Shown here piece after piece: positions 60,832-64,000 of a stretch of DNA of 64,000 nucleotides. The position numbers were made by a program, and so were the translations under genes. The stretch's first letter is position 1. Each line of letters opens with the position of its first letter. The stretch is from a candidate division KSB1 bacterium (lineage in GTDB: Bacteria > Zhuqueibacterota > Zhuqueibacteria > Zhuqueibacterales > Zhuqueibacteraceae), in assembly GCA_034506175.1 (NCBI GenBank), contig JAPDQB010000004.1, forward strand, positions 115,724 through 179,723, read 5' to 3'. Under the pieces are notes generated by a model. The model did no database searches. It was not told the DNA's origin and was given only the letters and a program-made list of their open reading frames with translations.

Positions 60832-61068
60832 ATGGTTGAAATGACGAACATGAATTCTACTTCTGTATTTGATTTGAGCCCGACTGAGAAACTTCAGCTC
60901 GTCGAGGATTTATGGGATGATCTCGCTGCTATTCCGGAGGCGGTGCCCGTCCATGATTGGCAGAAACAAGAGTTGACTCGTCGGAAAATCAACCTCATGA
61001 GTAAACCAGCCTCCGGGCTCTCGTGGGAGGAAATCAAGCGAAAGATTCGCGGACATTATGGCCGCTAA
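60832..61068 (+). CDS. Addiction-module antitoxin (PF09720-type)
   Basis: A 78-residue antitoxin. FDLSPTEKLQLVEDLWDDLAA followed by IPEAVPVHDWQKQELTRRK, and the end SWEEIKRKIRGHYGR, match the putative addiction module component family. Start codon uncertain (ATG at 60832, 60841 or 60850). It overlaps the ParE-like toxin by 11 bases. It is inserted between the lolE- and lolD-type genes and is intact, unlike most modules in this window. Confidence 0.85.
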   Translation: MVEMTNMNSTSVFDLSPTEKLQLVEDLWDDLAAIPEAVPVHDWQKQELTRRKINLMSKPASGLSWEEIKRKIRGHYGR

Positions 61069-61360
61069 ATTGTTTATCGCTCCGGAAGTAGAGCAAGACC
61101 TGAGCGAGGCGTATGATTGGTATGAAGCCCGGCGTGTCGGTTTGGGAGAAGAGTTTTTGAGTTGCGTTGATGCTTGTATTCAAGCCATTTGTCGCATGCC
61201 GGAGATGTATATGATTGTTCATGAAAATTATCGACGCGGGCTCGTTCGGCGGTTTCCTTACTCGGTCTTCTACGAGTATGACAATAACACTGTAACGGTT
61301 TATAGCGTTTTCCATAACTCCCGCGATCCGCAGAAGTGGCGGGAACGGCTATCGTCATGA
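61058..61360 (+). CDS. ParE/RelE-family toxin
   Basis: A 100-residue toxin: FIAPEVEQDLSEAYDWYEAR at the N-terminus, the catalytic or binding core RRFPYSVFYEYDNNTVTVYSVF, and HNSRDPQKWRERL at the end. This is the ParE/RelE fold as in modules with PF09720 antitoxins. All landmarks are intact, so the pair may still be active. Confidence 0.88.
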   Translation: MAAKLFIAPEVEQDLSEAYDWYEARRVGLGEEFLSCVDACIQAICRMPEMYMIVHENYRRGLVRRFPYSVFYEYDNNTVTVYSVFHNSRDPQKWRERLSS

Positions 61361-61383
61361 GATTTGCTATGAATTAGAGCCAA

Positions 61384-62088
61384 ATGTCCATAAAGAAACC
61401 AATACTCATCACCAGAAATTTAGTCAAGCATTACCCGACTGCCAGCGGTGCTTTGGAGGTGCTCAAAGGCATTGACGTCAAGATTTATCCGGGCGAGATC
61501 ATCGCGATTGTCGGGCCCTCCGGCGTCGGCAAAAGCACGCTGCTGCATATTCTCGGCGGGCTGGATCGCCCAACCGCCGGTGAAGTGGAAATCGACGGCA
61601 CGCAGATTGCCCAATTCGATGATCGGGCGTTGGCACAATTTCGCAACCGTACGGTGGGGTTTATATTTCAATTCCATCACCTGCTGCCGGAATTTTCCGC
61701 GCTGGAAAATGTCATGATGCCGTCGTTGATTGCGCGGCGAAATGGCGGCGAGGTGGTCAATCGCGCCAAACGGCTTTTAACCGAGGTGGGATTGGCGCAG
61801 CGCTTTTCGCATCGTCCCGGCGAACTTTCCGGCGGCGAGCAGCAGCGCGTGGCGGTGGCGCGAGCGTTGATGAATGCGCCGCGCTTGGTTTTGGCGGACG
61901 AACCGTCGGGAAATCTGGATTTTCGTGCGAGTGAAAGCTTGCACCAATTGTTGTGGAATTTGAGCCGGCGAGATGGACGAACCTTCATCATCGTCACTCA
62001 CAATCTCGAGCTGGCCAAAAAAGCCGATCGCGTCGTCGAGCTTTTTGATGGCCGCATCAAAAAAATTCACCAAATCACAGGCCATTGA
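61384..62088 (+). CDS. lolD: Lipoprotein-releasing ABC ATPase LolD
   Basis: A 234-residue ATPase with Walker A GPSGVGKST, Q-loop region FIFQFHHLLPEFSALENV (LolD-typical), signature LSGGEQQRVAVARAL, Walker B LVLADEPSGNLD and the H-loop VTHN. Powers the LolC/E permease at 59536. It ends TGATG-coupled to mcsA, an unusual operon partner. Confidence 0.93.
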   Translation: MSIKKPILITRNLVKHYPTASGALEVLKGIDVKIYPGEIIAIVGPSGVGKSTLLHILGGLDRPTAGEVEIDGTQIAQFDDRALAQFRNRTVGFIFQFHHLLPEFSALENVMMPSLIARRNGGEVVNRAKRLLTEVGLAQRFSHRPGELSGGEQQRVAVARALMNAPRLVLADEPSGNLDFRASESLHQLLWNLSRRDGRTFIIVTHNLELAKKADRVVELFDGRIKKIHQITGH

Positions 62089-62630
62089 TGCTCTGCCAAA
62101 TTTGCAAAAAGCGCCCGGTTGCGGTTTCGTTTACGCAAGTCATCAATAACAAAAAAACGCAACTTTCCGTTTGCATGAAATGCGCGGAAGAAAAGGGCAT
62201 GACCAACCCGCTGGCGGGTTTGCCGGAAGTGTTCAGCAAAATCGTCGCCAACATTATCGGCGAGCAGCTTTTGCCTGAGATTGAGGAAAGCAAATACAAA
62301 ACGAGCTCGCGCCGCTGCCCGAAATGCAACACCTCACTCGATCAATTCGAGAAAACCGGCTTGTTGGGCTGCGATGGATGCTATCAGGCTTTTGAAAAGG
62401 AGCTGAGTGGGCTGCTGCGTCGCATTCACGGCAGCAATAAACACATTGGCAGCCGGCCACGCCCTCGCCGCGTCATTTCGGAAGAAAAAGACCTGGTCAA
62501 GTTGCGTGCGGAATTGGAGCAGGCCATTACCAGAGAAAAATACGAGCGCGCCGCCGAGCTGCGCGATTTGATTCGCGACGCCGAACGCGAGGCCAACAAC
62601 AAAAATTCCGGCCCCGGACGCAAAGCATAA
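62088..62630 (+). CDS. mcsA: McsA-type zinc-finger protein with UVR motif
   Basis: A 180-residue protein with treble zinc-ribbon CxxC pairs (CQICKKRP at the N-terminus, CMKC, then CPKCNTSL and CDGC) and a C-terminal UVR motif (LRAELEQAITREKYERAAEL followed by RDLIRD) that binds ClpC/UvrB-type partners. McsA activates the McsB arginine kinase encoded next. The ATG overlaps the lolD stop (TGATG). The family is best known in Firmicutes. Confidence 0.9.
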   Translation: MLCQICKKRPVAVSFTQVINNKKTQLSVCMKCAEEKGMTNPLAGLPEVFSKIVANIIGEQLLPEIEESKYKTSSRRCPKCNTSLDQFEKTGLLGCDGCYQAFEKELSGLLRRIHGSNKHIGSRPRPRRVISEEKDLVKLRAELEQAITREKYERAAELRDLIRDAEREANNKNSGPGRKA

Positions 62631-62646
62631 GCTGGCGGGTTATATT

Positions 62647-63750
62647 ATGCCAAACGAGAGAACGCTGGAGTTTTCCAAAACAACAGCAAAAAACTTAAAC
62701 AGCCTGGCGAAGCGCCTGCCGCGCTGGTTGGACAGCCAGGCGCCGCATTCCAACATCGTCATCTCTACGCGTGTCCGCTTGGCGCGCAATCTGGTGGGCC
62801 ACGCCTTCCCCAACGCCGCCGAGCGCGAAGACCTTTACAGCGTGATGCAAGAGGTTTACAACGCCATCGTGCCCAGTGAGCAGCTTGGCGAGGCGATGTT
62901 TTTGGATATGCTCCGCCTCGGCAAGCTCGAACGCAAGTTTTTGGTGGAGCGTCGCTTGATCAGCCCGCCATACGCGGAATCGGAAAATCCCGCCATGCTC
63001 GTTGTCGGCGCCGATGAATACCTCAGCGTGATGGTCAATGAGGAAGATCATTTGCGCATTCAATCGATTCAGCCCGGTCTGAACACCGCTGAAGCCTCGC
63101 GGCTGATTACCCAGCTCGACGATGAGCTGAGCGAGCATCTCAATTACGCCTTCACCGACCAATTCGGCTATCTCACCGCCTGTCCGACCAATACCGGCAC
63201 CGGTATGCGCCTGTCGCTGTTTGTGCATTTGCCCGCCCTCGCCATGTTGGATGAGATTGAAAAAGTATTCAAAAAACTGGCGCCATCGGAAATCACCGTG
63301 CGTGGATTTTACGGTGAAGGCACGGAAGTGGTCGGTAACATTTTTCAAATTTCCAACCAGCTCACGCTGGGCCGCACCGACGACAGCATCGTCAAGCGCA
63401 TGCAGGAAGTGGGGCAGAAGCTCGTGGCGCTCGAAGACGACGCCCGCGCCCGTCTGATCGATACCCAAATCGTACAAATTCAGGACAAGGTTTATCGCGC
63501 CGTCGGCATCATGAAATACGCGCGCACGCTCAGCTCGCTGGAGCTGCTGAATCTGCTTTCTTATTTGCGCCTCGGGTTTGACGTGGGGATGGGGATTTTT
63601 AAAAATGTCGACCGCAGCTTTTTGAACGAGCTGATGGTCACGTTGCAGCCGGCGCACATGCAGAAAACCTATCGTGACATGAGCGACGACTTGGCTCGCG
63701 ACGTTCACCGGGCGCACGTCGTGCGGGAGAGAATTTCCTCTTTATTTTAA
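62647..63750 (+). CDS. mcsB: Protein arginine kinase McsB
   Basis: A 367-residue phosphagen-kinase-like protein arginine kinase. Landmarks: IVISTRVRLARNLVGHAFPN, NEEDHLRIQSIQPG, GYLTACPTNTGTGMRLSLFVHLP (the catalytic Cys and NTGTG), and RGFYGEGTEVVGNIFQISN. Phosphoarginine marks proteins for ClpC-ClpP. The 16-base gap after mcsA indicates an operon; a clpC gene would be expected next, beyond the window. Confidence 0.93.
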   Translation: MPNERTLEFSKTTAKNLNSLAKRLPRWLDSQAPHSNIVISTRVRLARNLVGHAFPNAAEREDLYSVMQEVYNAIVPSEQLGEAMFLDMLRLGKLERKFLVERRLISPPYAESENPAMLVVGADEYLSVMVNEEDHLRIQSIQPGLNTAEASRLITQLDDELSEHLNYAFTDQFGYLTACPTNTGTGMRLSLFVHLPALAMLDEIEKVFKKLAPSEITVRGFYGEGTEVVGNIFQISNQLTLGRTDDSIVKRMQEVGQKLVALEDDARARLIDTQIVQIQDKVYRAVGIMKYARTLSSLELLNLLSYLRLGFDVGMGIFKNVDRSFLNELMVTLQPAHMQKTYRDMSDDLARDVHRAHVVRERISSLF

Positions 63751-64000
63751 AGGAGGCAGGGGAGTAAATTAATGAGTATCCTCTCGGTGAACCGCATCTT
63801 TTCTTTTGGGGGTGAATTTCGTATTTTTCCTCCATCTTCGCAAAGTAAACAACCAGCAGGAAAACCTTGTCGACCCATATGTGTCAAGCTAAGCCAACTG
63901 AATTTTTGCCAGCATAGCCAAAGGATACGTTCGTTTGTTGCTTTTGCCTTTGAGACATTGTTTCATGATAAACGTCGTGGCATTGTTTAAAAGTTTTGCA
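63751..64000. other. Region after mcsB, possible promoter or small gene
   Basis: A good AGGAGG (63751-63756) lies some distance before ATG 63772, opening a 72-codon frame (SILSVNRIFSFGGEFRIFPP at its start) that resembles no known family and is rich in Ser, Phe and Arg. It may be noncoding leader sequence. No hairpin or clear promoter is seen before the window ends. Confidence 0.25.

Overview
The window looks like a chromosomal contig of a Gram-negative, FCB-group-like bacterium. The evidence is a LolC/E plus LolD lipoprotein-release system, a TonB-dependent receptor with lipoprotein neighbours, a secreted subtilase ending in a type IX-style sorting/FlgD-like domain (NFPNPFNP motif), an McsA/McsB arginine-kinase pair and a PrkA/DUF444/SpoVR locus. 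I infer a lineage near KSB1, Calditrichota or Ignavibacteria; the sequence alone does not settle this. No rRNA, tRNA or CRISPR array was recognised.

Layout. 1-5.6 kb: sugar ABC transporter (ATPase, permease) and a GH38 alpha-mannosidase. 5.7-10.8 kb: DUF433 gene, M20 amidohydrolase, and a TonB-dependent receptor between two paralogous lipoproteins. 10.8-13.5 kb: transposase remnants, three SPOR-domain genes (the first truncated) and a small zinc-ribbon gene. 13.7-22.1 kb: fused 2-oxoacid dehydrogenase E1, M1 aminopeptidase, response regulator, membrane proteins, sugar isomerase-like protein, EF-P. 22.2-23.8 kb: two-TM protein, YEATS-like protein and two unknown small genes. 23.8-41.2 kb: parts of a YgfK/XdhD/YgeY/YgeW purine-catabolism-type cluster, interrupted by a subtilase, an NLR-like STAND system and a broken MNT/HEPN pair. 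41.2-44.7 kb: wrecked toxin-antitoxin and defence genes (DUF4258, YgiT-type, AbiEii-like, CHAT, FGE fragment with a retroelement-like codon signature). 44.7-50.6 kb: PrkA-DUF444-SpoVR. 50.7-63.8 kb: DUF4198, cobalamin adenosyltransferase, MoaA, thioredoxin reductase, MtaB, LysRS, LolE/LolD with an embedded toxin-antitoxin pair, McsA and McsB.

The most unusual locus is at 30.9-36.2 kb. A 118-residue protein ends in a short motif that is matched at the very N-terminus of the downstream 1457-residue NACHT-type STAND ATPase. This is the arrangement expected of amyloid-templated effector/NLR signalling. The ATPase carries 23 almost identical 32- or 36-residue repeats that differ mainly in one short hypervariable window, and a 62-bp palindromic element sits in frame near its C-terminus.

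A second theme is selective decay. Premature stops and frameshifts cluster in toxin-antitoxin and defence-type genes, while the housekeeping genes beside them are intact. MoaA fits the need of the molybdenum hydroxylase for cofactor, and the adenosyltransferase lies beside a DUF4198 protein.
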